44,190 bases of DNA from Erythrobacter sp. (GCA_013822695.1 PNKW01000020.1:1-44190); one strand, 5' to 3'. Positions 34,500-43,193 are shown, counted from the first letter of the stretch. Program-made: numbers and translations. Notes: generated by a model not told the origin, from the sequence alone.

Positions 34500-34848
34500 G
34501 GCTTTTCCCGAAGTTGCCCTGGATCCTCGCACGCCGCTCGTTTCTGCAGTGCCTGCGAGCAAACGGACCAAGGCAGCGAGGCCACAATAGCTGGTCCAGA
34601 AGGTGCAAGTAATGAGAGAACAGATGTTTGTCCGCCTCGTGTGGAGCGCGCAGCTGACTGCCGGCCTCGCGTGTTGGGCCTTTGCGTCAATTGGCGTCGC
34701 GCATGTGCAGGGTCTATAGGCTTGATCCCCATCCGGCACGAAGCTAGATCGTGTGCGCGGGACCAAGCAACCTCCCGTCAAGGCCGCGTCGGCCCAAGCG
34801 TTGCCTCGCTTCCCTGTCCATGCGGCGGGGTTGTTGCACGAGGTAAGC
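34500..34848. other. Intergenic region, no supported gene
   Basis: 349 bp between the hydrolase and chrA. Frames on both strands are short, without recognisable products. No second copy of the att-like core and no hairpin with a T-run was seen. A frame opens upstream of chrA from 34753, but its first 32 codons look non-coding. The right boundary of the integrase element may lie here but cannot be marked. Confidence 0.4.
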
Positions 34849-36201
34849 ATGGCTGAATTGGGCACCACTTCAATTTCTCTGGATCCGCAATCGGGGGCTT
34901 CCTCCACATTTCCTGACCTCTTGCGGGTCTTCACCCGGATCGGCCTGTTGAGCTTCGGCGGACCCGCGGGGCAGATTGCGCTGATGCACCGCGAGCTGGT
35001 GGATGAACGTAAGTGGATCGCGGAGGAAGATTTCCTCCACGCGCTCAACTTCTGCCACCTTCTGCCCGGGCCCGAAGCGCAGCAATTGGCCACCTGGATC
35101 GGGTGGCGGCTGCACGGCTGGCGCGGCGGGTTGGCGGCGGGGTTGCTGTTCGTCATTCCGGGCGCGGCGATCATTCTCGCGCTGTCGGTGCTTTATGCCT
35201 TCGCCGCCAATCTCGCGTGGGTGGAGGCGCTGTTTCTGGGCGTCAAGGCGGCGGTGCTGGCGATTGTCGTGCAGGCGCTGCTGCGGATTGCAGGCCGCGC
35301 GCTCGACACCGGATTGAAGCGGGCGTTGGCCGCTGCGGCGTTTGTGGGGCTGTTCCTGTTCGATCTGCCGTTTCCGCTGATCGTGCTGGGTTCCGGCGTG
35401 ATTGGCATGGTGGTTGCGGCTTGGCGGCCTGACCTGCTCGCGCTGAAGCCCGGCAAGGCTGGTGACGTCCTGCCTGACCGCCCGTGGCGCAGCACCATCC
35501 TGTCGGTCGCGCTGTGGGGCGCAGTGTGGGCCGCGCCGATGCTACTGATCGCGCTGACGCTGGGGCAGGATCACGTGCTGTGGGAGATCGGCGTGTTCTT
35601 CTCGCAGCTCGCCATCGTCACGTTCGGCGGTGCCTATGCGGTGCTCGCTTATATGGCGCAGGAGGCGGTGCAGGGGTTTGGCTGGCTTCAGCCGGGCGAG
35701 ATGGCCGACGGGCTGGGCCTTGCTGAGACGACGCCGGGGCCGCTGATCCTCGTGACGCAATTCGTCGGCTACCTCGCCGCCTTCCGCGCGCCGGAGCCGT
35801 TCACGCCGTTCGTCGCCGGATTGCTGGGGGCGGGCCTCACCACGTGGGTGACCTTTGCACCGTGCTTCCTATGGATTTTCGCCTTTGCACCGTGGATCGA
35901 CCGGCTGGGCAACGCCGTGCGGCTGAAAGGCGGGCTGGCCGCAGTGACGGCAGCGGTGGTGGGTGTGATCGCCAACCTTACCGCATGGTTTGCGCTGCAC
36001 GTGCTGTTTGCCGAGGTGGGGCAGCGCCAATTCGGCCCGCTGCGGCTCTATTGGCCTGATCTGGCGACTTTCGACTGGCGCGCGGGCGTCTTGGCGGCGC
36101 TGGCGGCGGTGCTGGCCTTTGGCCTGAAGTGGTCGGTGCTACGAGTGCTCAGTGTTGCGGCTGCGGCTGGTCTGATTATGGTTCTTGTTCTGGGTTTCTG
36201 A
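34849..36201 (+). CDS. chrA: Chromate transporter ChrA
   Basis: ChrA exports chromate from the cytoplasm using the proton gradient. The 450-residue long-chain form has two homologous CHR domains. The first has RIGLLSFGGPAGQIALMHRE and FCHLLPGPEAQQLATWIG; the second has IVTFGGAYAVLAYMAQ and LAETTPGPLILVTQFVGYL. About ten to twelve helices are predicted. The ATG at 34849 has GAGG 6 bp upstream; an earlier in-frame ATG at 34753 is rejected. The stop is 12 bp before a superoxide dismutase gene, matching the chrA-chrC pairing known from chromate-resistance loci. Confidence 0.93.
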   Translation: MAELGTTSISLDPQSGASSTFPDLLRVFTRIGLLSFGGPAGQIALMHRELVDERKWIAEEDFLHALNFCHLLPGPEAQQLATWIGWRLHGWRGGLAAGLLFVIPGAAIILALSVLYAFAANLAWVEALFLGVKAAVLAIVVQALLRIAGRALDTGLKRALAAAAFVGLFLFDLPFPLIVLGSGVIGMVVAAWRPDLLALKPGKAGDVLPDRPWRSTILSVALWGAVWAAPMLLIALTLGQDHVLWEIGVFFSQLAIVTFGGAYAVLAYMAQEAVQGFGWLQPGEMADGLGLAETTPGPLILVTQFVGYLAAFRAPEPFTPFVAGLLGAGLTTWVTFAPCFLWIFAFAPWIDRLGNAVRLKGGLAAVTAAVVGVIANLTAWFALHVLFAEVGQRQFGPLRLYWPDLATFDWRAGVLAALAAVLAFGLKWSVLRVLSVAAAAGLIMVLVLGF

Positions 36202-36213
36202 AGGGAAAGCGCA

Positions 36214-36936
36214 ATGGCAATCATCACCCGGCGTCAGGCGATCGGCAGCGCGGCTTTGTCGGCAACTGGTATCGCCCTGGCGGGGACCAGCACCGCCGCG
36301 GCGGCACAGGCCGCCGTCCCTGCGGCTGCGCCCGCGTTCGCAGGCAAGCACAACCCAAAGCCCCTGCGCTTCGACCCGGCCAAGCTCACCGGCCTATCCG
36401 AAAGGTTGATCACCTCGCATTGGCAGAACAATTATCAAGGCTCGGTCCGCGGGCTCAACATCATCGAAACCCGGCTTGCTGCCGCCATGGCCGACCCCGA
36501 CTTCCCCCCAGTCGCCTATGCCGGGCTAAAGCGCGAGGAATTGCACCGGACCGGATCGGTGGTGCTACACGAGTATTACTTCGATGCGCTGGGCGGAGAC
36601 GGCAAGTCCGGCGGTTCGATCAAGGAGGCGCTCGATAGTTGGTTCGGCAGCTTTGCCGCATGGGAAGCCGAGTTCCGCCGCACCGCGATGTCGCTGGCGG
36701 GGGGATCGGGCTGGTGCATCCTCAGCTACAACCGCTACACCGGGTCGCTCCACAATTACTGGGCGGCCGATCATATGCACTCGCCCGTCACCGGCGCGCC
36801 GCTGATCACACTCGACATGTATGAGCACAGCTTTCACATGGATTATGGGTCGGCAGCAGCGAAGTATGTCGATGCGTTTATGACCAATCTCGATTGGGAG
36901 GTGGTGGATGCGCGGTACTTGGCTGCCATTGCATGA
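36214..36936 (+). CDS. chrC: Tat-exported Fe/Mn superoxide dismutase (ChrC-like)
   Basis: A 240-residue Fe/Mn-type superoxide dismutase that would remove superoxide formed during chromate reduction. The start MAIITRRQAIGSAALS is a twin-arginine signal, unusual for this family, followed by an alanine-rich stretch to about residue 42. Metal ligands fit His69 (SHWQNNYQG), His119 (VVLHEYY), Asp201 and His205 (LDMYEHSFHMDYG). Placed 12 bp after chrA, it corresponds to ChrC of known chromate operons; the symbol is by position and family. It overlaps the next gene by ATGA. Export implies a periplasmic role. Confidence 0.9.
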   Translation: MAIITRRQAIGSAALSATGIALAGTSTAAAAQAAVPAAAPAFAGKHNPKPLRFDPAKLTGLSERLITSHWQNNYQGSVRGLNIIETRLAAAMADPDFPPVAYAGLKREELHRTGSVVLHEYYFDALGGDGKSGGSIKEALDSWFGSFAAWEAEFRRTAMSLAGGSGWCILSYNRYTGSLHNYWAADHMHSPVTGAPLITLDMYEHSFHMDYGSAAAKYVDAFMTNLDWEVVDARYLAAIA

Positions 36937-37556
36937 CTGGCCGTTTTCTGCGGATTTTTGTGATCCTGATGTTGCTTACGCTTGCAACGGGCGGAGCCAG
37001 CTTGGCCATTCAGGGACCGCTGCCGGGTGATGTGACGATAACGCGGGGTGTGCAAGCGGCATTCGGCCTGCAGCCATCATGGGCGGAATGGCTGACTCAA
37101 ACGGCCAGGCCGCCGCTGGTGGTCGCAACGATTGTGGTCGGCGCGGGGATGGCTTGGCTTGCTGCCAGCTGGCGCGTCGCACTCGCGGTCCCGGTGGCTT
37201 TCGGCTTGGCATGGCTGACCGACATGATCCTGCGCGCAGCTATCCTTGTGCCACGCCCCTCGCCAGACCTCGTCGCAGTGGTTAGCGCCAGCGGTTCAAG
37301 CGGCCTGCCCTCGACCTTTGGGTTGACCTATGGCAGCATTTTCGGGGTGGCCGTGATTGTGGTTGCGGGCAGTAGGCGTGCACTCTTTATGCGAGTATTG
37401 GCGCTCGCAGTGGTCGTCGCCGGGTCATCGGCGCGGGTGGTGCTGGGCGGACATTGGCCGAGTCAGATGCTCGCCTCTGTTCTGTTGGGACTGCTGGCGT
37501 CACTAGTGGCTTGCAAGGCAATTGGTTGGATGCCCGTGAAGCGGTCGGATCAATGA
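36933..37556 (+). CDS. PAP2-superfamily-like membrane protein with degenerate active site
   Basis: A 207-residue protein with five or six helices, related to lipid phosphatases of the PAP2 group. The three motifs are recognisable but altered: R-x6-RP (RAAILVPRP) instead of K-x6-RP, PSTF where PSGH is expected, and ARVVLGGHWPSQ where SR-x5-H-x3-D is expected. Key PSGH His and final Asp are lost, so phosphatase activity is doubtful. The ATG at 36933 overlaps the superoxide dismutase stop, placing it in the chromate operon as its third gene. Confidence 0.8.
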   Translation: MTGRFLRIFVILMLLTLATGGASLAIQGPLPGDVTITRGVQAAFGLQPSWAEWLTQTARPPLVVATIVVGAGMAWLAASWRVALAVPVAFGLAWLTDMILRAAILVPRPSPDLVAVVSASGSSGLPSTFGLTYGSIFGVAVIVVAGSRRALFMRVLALAVVVAGSSARVVLGGHWPSQMLASVLLGLLASLVACKAIGWMPVKRSDQ

Positions 37557-37587
37557 CAGACGGAAGGACGGGCGATCGTCTTGAGCA

Positions 37588-38391
37588 CTAAATCCAACCC
37601 GCCGCCCAAGCGATCAATACTGCCGCAGGGACTAGCATGACCTGCGCCATCAGGGTGCCGACGAAGCGGCTCACCGACACCCAGATCATCGCGCGGCGAA
37701 AGGTTGCCTCGCTCACGCTGCCATCGACCACATCGTCGGTCAGCGCCGAAATCTGCGGGTCGATCAGCGCGAATAACAGGATTGTCGCAAAGCCGTTCAC
37801 AATGGCGGTCATCTGCGAGGCAGTGACCCTGAATTCGGGGACGAGAAATCCGGCGTAGAGCGAAGCCAGCACGCCCACCGCCAGCAAGCCTTGCGCGGCG
37901 GCGTTGGCGATCAGCACCGACCAGCTCACCCCGCGCGGGCCCTTAAGCGAGCGTAACGTGTCGGCAGAAGGTAGCGCGACTGAATCCCGGATTGTGCTGA
38001 GGCCCGCCGGTGTGACGCTGCGCAGCAGCAGCTTGGTGGTCGAGCGGTTTGCCTGAAAGAAGGTGATCGCCGCTGCGAACAGACGTTGTCCGGTTGGCAC
38101 CAGCACGATGCCAAGCGCGACGGCGGCGGCGGCGGAGAACAGCACCAGCCGGAGATCGAACAGCAAGGCATCGCCCGCACCATTGGCCAGCCCGGTCTCG
38201 ATCCGCTTGGCAAGGAACGGGGCGAGGAACCCGTTGGAGGTGCGCGACACCAGCAGCAGCACGTTGAACAGCGCAAAGCTGAGCGCGATGCGCCCGGTCC
38301 GCACTCCGGCAATCCGTGCGGCATAGGCCAGCGCACCGATCAGGTTGATGATCACGGTGAGGGCGCAGATGAGGATCAGCTCGGTGTCCAC
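37588..38391 (-). CDS. amj: Amj-family (DUF2837) alternate lipid II flippase
   Basis: A 267-residue protein of the family whose founding member, Bacillus Amj (YdaH), can replace MurJ in flipping lipid II. The N-terminal NLIGALAYAARIAGVRTGRI and SFALFNVLLLVSRTSNGFLAP, and FLVPEFRVTASQM later, match what I remember of the family. About six helices are predicted. It lies 9 bp below the TauE/SafE gene and thus ends the leftward operon led by yezD. The same genome also has murJ (13320-14885), so this is a second, unrelated flippase. Confidence 0.82.
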   Translation of the reverse strand: MDTELILICALTVIINLIGALAYAARIAGVRTGRIALSFALFNVLLLVSRTSNGFLAPFLAKRIETGLANGAGDALLFDLRLVLFSAAAAVALGIVLVPTGQRLFAAAITFFQANRSTTKLLLRSVTPAGLSTIRDSVALPSADTLRSLKGPRGVSWSVLIANAAAQGLLAVGVLASLYAGFLVPEFRVTASQMTAIVNGFATILLFALIDPQISALTDDVVDGSVSEATFRRAMIWVSVSRFVGTLMAQVMLVPAAVLIAWAAGWI

Positions 38392-38400
38392 GTCAGGTCC

Positions 38401-39174
38401 TCAGAGGATCGGCCATGCCTTGTAGATGCTGTAGGAACTAGTGACGATCAAAACCAACGACACTCCGAACAGCAGCAGGCGCGGCTTGATCCGGCCGGCC
38501 AGCACCGCTCCGAAAGGCGCGGCGACCACCCCGCCGACGATCAGGCCGACTGTCGTCATGGTGAAGGCGGCAAGGCCGATCGTGGCGACGAAGGTGATCG
38601 AGATCGACAGCGCGAGCAGGAATTCGGCGGAATTCACTGTGCCGATCACCTTGCGCGGCTCGCCGCCCTGGATCAACAGGTTCGACGTAACGACCGGTCC
38701 CCACCCGCCCCCTCCTGCAGCATCAAGGAACCCCCCCGCTGCGGCGAGCGGCCGGGTGTAGCGCGGATCCTCGAAGCGCGGTTTGGCCATGCGGATAGCA
38801 CGCCACAACAGGTAAAAGCCGATGCCGGTCAGATAGAGCATCACGAAGGGCCGCGCGGCGGAGGCGTCGATATTCGATAGCAAATAAGCCCCGGTGACCC
38901 CTCCGAGCACGCCGAAAGGGACGAGGCGCTTGAACAAGCCCCAGTCGACGTTGCGATGCCAGATGTGGCTGGCCCCCGATGCGCCGGTGGTGAACATCTC
39001 GACCAGATGGACGCTCGCCGAAGCGGTCGACGGAGCAACGCCGAGCATGCTCACGAGCAAGGTCTGACTAACGACCCCGAAAGCCATGCCAAGCGCCCCG
39101 TCGATCATCTGCGCCGCAAAGCCGATGGCGATGAACGGCGCGATGTCGATCAGGAGCGGGATTATGTCGGGCAT
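38401..39174 (-). CDS. TauE/SafE-family sulfite or anion exporter
   Basis: A 257-residue membrane protein with about eight helices. The N-terminal half has AAQMIDGALGMAFGVVSQTL and ASASVHLVEMFTTGASG; the second half has GGGGWGPVVTSNLLIQGG and GTVNSAEFLLALS, typical of the TauE/SafE group, which moves sulfite, sulfonates or similar anions. It lies 28 bp below the TonB-dependent receptor and 9 bp above amj, in an operon with YezD, pointing to sulfur metabolism. Direction of transport is not shown. Confidence 0.88.
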   Translation of the reverse strand: MPDIIPLLIDIAPFIAIGFAAQMIDGALGMAFGVVSQTLLVSMLGVAPSTASASVHLVEMFTTGASGASHIWHRNVDWGLFKRLVPFGVLGGVTGAYLLSNIDASAARPFVMLYLTGIGFYLLWRAIRMAKPRFEDPRYTRPLAAAGGFLDAAGGGGWGPVVTSNLLIQGGEPRKVIGTVNSAEFLLALSISITFVATIGLAAFTMTTVGLIVGGVVAAPFGAVLAGRIKPRLLLFGVSLVLIVTSSYSIYKAWPIL

Positions 39175-39202
39175 GAGGCGGTCCTCTCTGCGCTTGGCAG
39201 GT

Positions 39203-41638
39203 CTAGAAGGTAATCGAGGCGGTCGCGCCCCAGGTGCGCGGGTCGCCTGGAAGCCCTGCGATCAGCCCGGTATTGCCGGGGCCGACGACGAATTGCTCGA
39301 AATAGTTCTCGTCGAAGGCGTTCCTGACCCAGGCGAAAAGGTTCAGCCCGTCGTCCGAGCGGAAGCCCACGCGGAAGTTGGACAGGTGGTACCCTTCGAC
39401 ATTGGTGAAGGCCGAGGGCGAGGGGTTGGAGGAAAAGCCCGACCGATAGCTGCCATCATATCCGAGGTAGACTTCGCCCGGCTTGCCAAGGAACTCAGTC
39501 GGCAGATTGCCCTCCGCCCCGAAGGAGAACGCCCACTTCGACACGCCCGGCAGTCGCTGGCCGGAAATGTCGCAATTGGCCGGGCTGATCCCGCCGGGCG
39601 TGCCGGGAGCGGATGGTGTCTGGCCGGGGCCTGCGATGGTGCCGCCCGCCAGTTCCGGAGGGCACGGCGCATCGGTGAAGCGCACATACTTCGCGTCGGT
39701 ATAGGCTGCGTTGGTGTAGGCCGTGAAGCGCTGGCTCGGACGGATTGCAAAGTCCGCCTCGATCCCCTGCGAGCGCACCTTGCCCGCATTTGCGAGGAAG
39801 CCGCGCAGCACCCCGAACTCACCGTTGATTACAGTCGCTTGATAGTCGCGGATGTCTGTGCGGAAAGCAGCGAGGTTGAGCGTCGCACGGCGATCCCAGA
39901 ACTGGCTCTTGAGACCGACCTCGAAGTGATCGACGTTCTCCGGCCGGATTGTCCCTGCTGCCGCAATCGGCTGGCCACTGGCATCGGTCGGCAGCCCGTT
40001 CTGGTTGATCCCGATGGTCTTGAAGCTCTTGGCATAGGTGCCATAGGCGAGCACATCCGGCGCAACCTCATAGCTCAGCGTCAGGTCATAGGTTAAGTTC
40101 CAGTCGGTATCCTCGGGCGCACTGACCTGCGGCTGGAAGATGGCAAGCTGCGCACGGCTGCGGGCGTCGGTTTCACGGCCTGTCAGCTCTGTCCCCGTGC
40201 CCGTGAACACCCGGCGCTGATAGAAACCCGATTTCTTGTCGTAGTTTAGCCGCGCGCCGGGCTGGATCGTGAAGGCATCAGAGACCTTCCAACTCAATTG
40301 CCCGAACAGCGCCAGACTGGTGCTTTCGAGGGACTGGGTGTTGCGCGCGGTCAAGCCGTTGAGGACAGTCGGATCAAGCGACAGCGGATTGTTCGGCGCG
40401 ATGTTCCAGCGGCTCGCGGCGAGGCCCTGAGCTTCGGTTCCCTGCGTATCGATCCGCTGATCGAAGGCGAAAGCGCCGACCACGAAGTCGAACTTATCGC
40501 CCGAATAAGCGTAGCGGAATTCCTGCGTATACTGGTTCTGCTGCGAAGGGTTTTGCGACAGCGAGACAATTGGCAGGCCAGTGAAATCGCGGTCGTTCTC
40601 GGGCTTCCAGTCCCAGTAACGCCAGGCCGTGACCGAGGTGAAGGTGCCCGGACCGATGTCCCATACTGCCCGCAGCGCAGCGCCCGCGATAACATTGCCC
40701 GCATTGAGCCGGGAGTCGAGATCGGTCACGCGGTCAAACGGGTTGGTGCTTGGCGGCGCATAGTTCTGCGCATCGGCGAGCGCGGCGAATTGACGGTTGA
40801 GGGGGCGCTGCGTTGTGCCGGTGCGCACGAACACCGAACCGCAGCAATCGGCGTCCTGCTTGTTGTAGTCGCCGACCAGCGTGATCTTGAGGTTATCGGC
40901 TGCTTCCCACAAAACCTGCGTCCTCAGGCCGAGGTTGTCGAGGCTCTGGATGTCCTGCCCGGTTGTCACATTGCGGATCGTGCCCCGCCGCGAGGTTCCC
41001 GAGAAAGCGACCCGCGCCGCCACACGATCAGACAGCGGGCCCGAAATCGCAAGCCGCGCCTGCCGGAATTCGAAATTGCCAAGGCTCACCTCCGCCCGCC
41101 CCTCGAAATCGAAGCTCGGCTGATTGGTAGTGATGTTGATCGCGCCGGCAGTGGTGTTCTTTCCGTAGAGCGTGCCTTGCGGCCCACGCAGCACCTCGAT
41201 CTGCGCCACATCAAGGAAGTCGAACGTGGCCGAGGCGACGCGCGAATAATAGACGTCGTCGACATAGATCCCGACGCCCTGCTCGAACCCGTCGCTGGTC
41301 AGACCGAAGGGCACACCGAGACCGCGGATGTTCACGGCCGTGTTGCGCGGGTTGGACGAATAAAATTGTAGCGTGGGCGCAAGCTGCTGAAGCCGGTTCA
41401 CGTTGAACGCCCCCGTCTCGTCAAGCTGGCGGGCGTCGATCACCGACACGGCGAGCGGAATGTCCTGCGCGCTTTCGGAGCGGCGACGAGCGGTGACCAT
41501 GATGTCATAGCTTTGCGGCTCCTCGGCGCTGTCGGGGGCTTCGGTAGGCGCTTCGTCCTGTGCGGCCAATGGGGTGGAGAACAGCGCAGTCAGGCCTGCG
41601 CCGAGCAGCAGGGCGCTGCGGATGGAAAACGGATACAT
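39203..41638 (-). CDS. TonB-dependent outer-membrane receptor
   Basis: An 811-residue receptor. The signal peptide ends at STPLAAQ, then a TonB-box-like YDIMVTARRR segment, a plug domain with SVIDARQLDETGAFNVNRL (in parts) and VEVLRGPQGTLYGKNTTAGAI type motif (seen as IEVLRGPQGTLYGKNT), and a long beta-barrel ending in ATASITF with terminal Phe. The ATG at 41638 begins the signal peptide. Close relatives take up siderophores or other ligands. Here, the YezD, Rrf2 and TauE/SafE neighbours suggest a sulfur-containing ligand, but that is inference. Confidence 0.92.
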   Translation of the reverse strand: MYPFSIRSALLLGAGLTALFSTPLAAQDEAPTEAPDSAEEPQSYDIMVTARRRSESAQDIPLAVSVIDARQLDETGAFNVNRLQQLAPTLQFYSSNPRNTAVNIRGLGVPFGLTSDGFEQGVGIYVDDVYYSRVASATFDFLDVAQIEVLRGPQGTLYGKNTTAGAINITTNQPSFDFEGRAEVSLGNFEFRQARLAISGPLSDRVAARVAFSGTSRRGTIRNVTTGQDIQSLDNLGLRTQVLWEAADNLKITLVGDYNKQDADCCGSVFVRTGTTQRPLNRQFAALADAQNYAPPSTNPFDRVTDLDSRLNAGNVIAGAALRAVWDIGPGTFTSVTAWRYWDWKPENDRDFTGLPIVSLSQNPSQQNQYTQEFRYAYSGDKFDFVVGAFAFDQRIDTQGTEAQGLAASRWNIAPNNPLSLDPTVLNGLTARNTQSLESTSLALFGQLSWKVSDAFTIQPGARLNYDKKSGFYQRRVFTGTGTELTGRETDARSRAQLAIFQPQVSAPEDTDWNLTYDLTLSYEVAPDVLAYGTYAKSFKTIGINQNGLPTDASGQPIAAAGTIRPENVDHFEVGLKSQFWDRRATLNLAAFRTDIRDYQATVINGEFGVLRGFLANAGKVRSQGIEADFAIRPSQRFTAYTNAAYTDAKYVRFTDAPCPPELAGGTIAGPGQTPSAPGTPGGISPANCDISGQRLPGVSKWAFSFGAEGNLPTEFLGKPGEVYLGYDGSYRSGFSSNPSPSAFTNVEGYHLSNFRVGFRSDDGLNLFAWVRNAFDENYFEQFVVGPGNTGLIAGLPGDPRTWGATASITF

Positions 41639-41725
41639 GGTCTCGCCTTTGCAAGCGGGCATGCATCCGGTGGTCCGGTCTGCTCGTCCCTGATGTTGTG
41701 TGGTGGAGTTTGGTCACGGTGCCGA

Positions 41726-41893
41726 TCAATCGGTCAGCCGCTTCCTTTCGGTTACGTCGATCTGCATGACCTTCCCGTCATGCACGGTCAGCTGGATTGC
41801 GCCGTAGCGCAGACGCCCAAGCGCCTCGCTCACCAGCGCCAGCGCGTCGGGCAGAATACCGCCTGCGCCAGATTGTTTCTCGTCACGGTCCAT
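41726..41893 (-). CDS. YezD-family (DUF2292) small protein
   Basis: A 55-residue protein. ALALVSEALGRLRYGAIQLT and VHDGKVMQIDVTERKRL match the DUF2292/YezD pattern, a small protein repeatedly found beside cysteine and sulfate genes. Function unknown. The ATG at 41893 has AAAGG 7 bp upstream; a longer frame from 41962 would translate the operator and is rejected. It heads the leftward operon with the TonB receptor (87-bp gap), TauE/SafE and amj. Confidence 0.82.
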   Translation of the reverse strand: MDRDEKQSGAGGILPDALALVSEALGRLRYGAIQLTVHDGKVMQIDVTERKRLTD

Positions 41894-41942
41894 GAATGGG
41901 CCTTTCGTTACGCGGATTCGATCCGCAGCGACGGAACTAAAC

Positions 41943-41959
41943 TCAAGTGAATTACTTGA
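41943..41959. promoter_or_regulatory. Perfect palindromic operator in the yezD promoter
   Basis: TCAAGTGAATTACTTGA has 6-bp arms around a 5-bp spacer. On the minus strand it lies between a TTGTCA (41962-41957) and a TAGTTC (41939-41934) spaced 17 bp, so it would cover the core promoter. Placed between yezD and the rrf2 gene, it is a likely Rrf2 binding site. A second hairpin, GCGGAT/ATCCGC, follows at 41912-41926 in the leader. Confidence 0.65.
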
Positions 41960-42036
41960 CAATAGGGCTTCTCAGCAGATTTTCTGTCTGGCGGAGAAAG
42001 GTGAGGTTTGTGCGCCGAGGCGAATTGTCGTGCCGG

Positions 42037-42477
42037 TTAGGACTCTTCGTCCGCAAAAGCGGGCACCGGCGTAATCGGATCGGACAGGCGGATGTCATCG
42101 AGGATCTGTGCTGTCCGGTCGCGCACGTCGAGCATCAAGGCGCGCGTGCGGCATTCGCCTTCTTCAACGCAGTTCTTGCACTTCTCATGCGCATAGCGGC
42201 TGGCGCAAGGCACAAGCGCAAGGCTGCCCCTCATATGGCGAATAAGATCGCCATAGGTGATATCGACTGGTGGGATCGCCAGCCAGTAACCCCCGTCACG
42301 CCCGCGCTGCGACTCGACAAGGCCCGCACGGGTCAGTTCGGACAGAATGACGGTAAGAAACTTTGCGGGGATGTTCTGCTTATCCGCGATCTCGGCCAGC
42401 TGAATCGGGCCCTCGCCACGGTGATCGGCAAGGTGCTGCATCGCGCGAATGGCATAGCGGGTCTTTTGAGACAGCAT
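42037..42477 (-). CDS. Rrf2-family transcriptional regulator
   Basis: A 146-residue regulator starting MLSQKTRYAIRAMQHLADH, the Rrf2 hallmark. The winged helix has LAEIADKQNIPAKFLTVIL and RGRDGGYWLA. Cys91, Cys100, Cys103 and Cys109 form a cluster that could hold an Fe-S centre, as in IscR- or NsrR-type members; CymR-like cysteine regulators lack it. The ATG at 42477 fits the family start; a frame from 42498 adds seven residues. It stands just upstream of yezD and likely controls the operon through the palindrome. Confidence 0.92.
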   Translation of the reverse strand: MLSQKTRYAIRAMQHLADHRGEGPIQLAEIADKQNIPAKFLTVILSELTRAGLVESQRGRDGGYWLAIPPVDITYGDLIRHMRGSLALVPCASRYAHEKCKNCVEEGECRTRALMLDVRDRTAQILDDIRLSDPITPVPAFADEES

Positions 42478-42748
42478 CGCGCATTGTCTATCTGCCAAGT
42501 AGGCAATGAGGTCAAGCGATCTGGCATTGAATTCCGTGGATTCCCTTCAATGACCAACACGCGGTCGGTAGCCTCTCGCGAGACTTGGCGAGGGGAGGGC
42601 GACAGCCCCTGAGCGCCTTTTGGGCACGCCGCCGAGCCGCATTGGGTAACGAAACTGGGTGGCACTATGATTGACAGCGTTGGATGGCTCGATCCGGTGC
42701 CTTCCGGGTTGCTTGCACAGTCAGGTCGTGCGCATTAACCCTTTGGCC
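42478..42748. other. Intergenic region between rrf2 and modE
   Basis: 271 bp, divergent spacing. Near the rrf2 start a TGCC-AAGTA-GGCA repeat (about 42491-42503) with only partial likeness to the yezD palindrome was noted. Frames here look like shadows. I see no riboswitch that I can support. Confidence 0.35.
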
Positions 42749-43129
42749 ATGCCATCGGACCCTTCGCTCAAGATCATCTTGCGGCTCTATTGCGGCAAGG
42801 AAATTGCCATGGGGCCGGGCAAGGCCGATCTGCTCGACGCCATCGCGCGGCATGGGTCGATCTCGGCGGCGGGGCGGAGTATGGGGATGAGCTACCGGCG
42901 AGCTTGGTTGCTGGTCGATACCATGAACCGCTGCTGGAAAGAGCCGCTGGTTGCAACCGTGCCCGGCAGCGCACATGGCGGCGGCGCCCGGTTGACGGAC
43001 TTTGGTGCAACGGTGCTTGCGCATTTTCGTGCGCTCCAACGCGGGCTGATCGACGCTTCAGCCAACCCCGATCGCGCCGCCCTGGCAGAGGCAATGCTGT
43101 TAGAGCCCCGAGCAAGCCAGAAGGAATGA
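42749..43129 (+). CDS. modE: ModE-type molybdate-responsive regulator (N-terminal domain form)
   Basis: A 126-residue protein with the ModE/LysR-like winged helix: MGPGKADLLDAIARHGSIS and AAGRSMGMSYRRAWLLVDTM. It lacks the C-terminal TOBE molybdate-binding domains of full ModE, like many alphaproteobacterial short forms. The ATG at 42749 is chosen because the domain starts at once. It precedes modA by 64 bp in the same direction and probably controls it. Confidence 0.87.
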   Translation: MPSDPSLKIILRLYCGKEIAMGPGKADLLDAIARHGSISAAGRSMGMSYRRAWLLVDTMNRCWKEPLVATVPGSAHGGGARLTDFGATVLAHFRALQRGLIDASANPDRAALAEAMLLEPRASQKE

Positions 43130-43155
43130 CTTTGTCGTTGGTCTCGTGATGCGCC

Positions 43156-43169
43156 TGCCATATATGGCA
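43156..43169. promoter_or_regulatory. Perfect palindrome before modA (candidate ModE site)
   Basis: TGCCATATATGGCA is fully palindromic (14 bp) and has the TATATA core typical of ModE sites. It ends 24 bp before the modA GTG, in the modE-modA gap. This supports the start at 43194, since an earlier start would translate the palindrome. Confidence 0.6.
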
Positions 43170-43193
43170 AGACATAGCCGGGGAGACCAACAC

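Noticed and set aside
36591..36604. GGCGGAGACGG match to the att-like core
   Set aside because: Lies inside the conserved superoxide dismutase coding region and matches only about 11 bases; chance similarity.
42478..42748. Molybdenum cofactor riboswitch before modE
   Set aside because: No conserved core could be matched by eye; hairpin-forming stretches alone are not enough.
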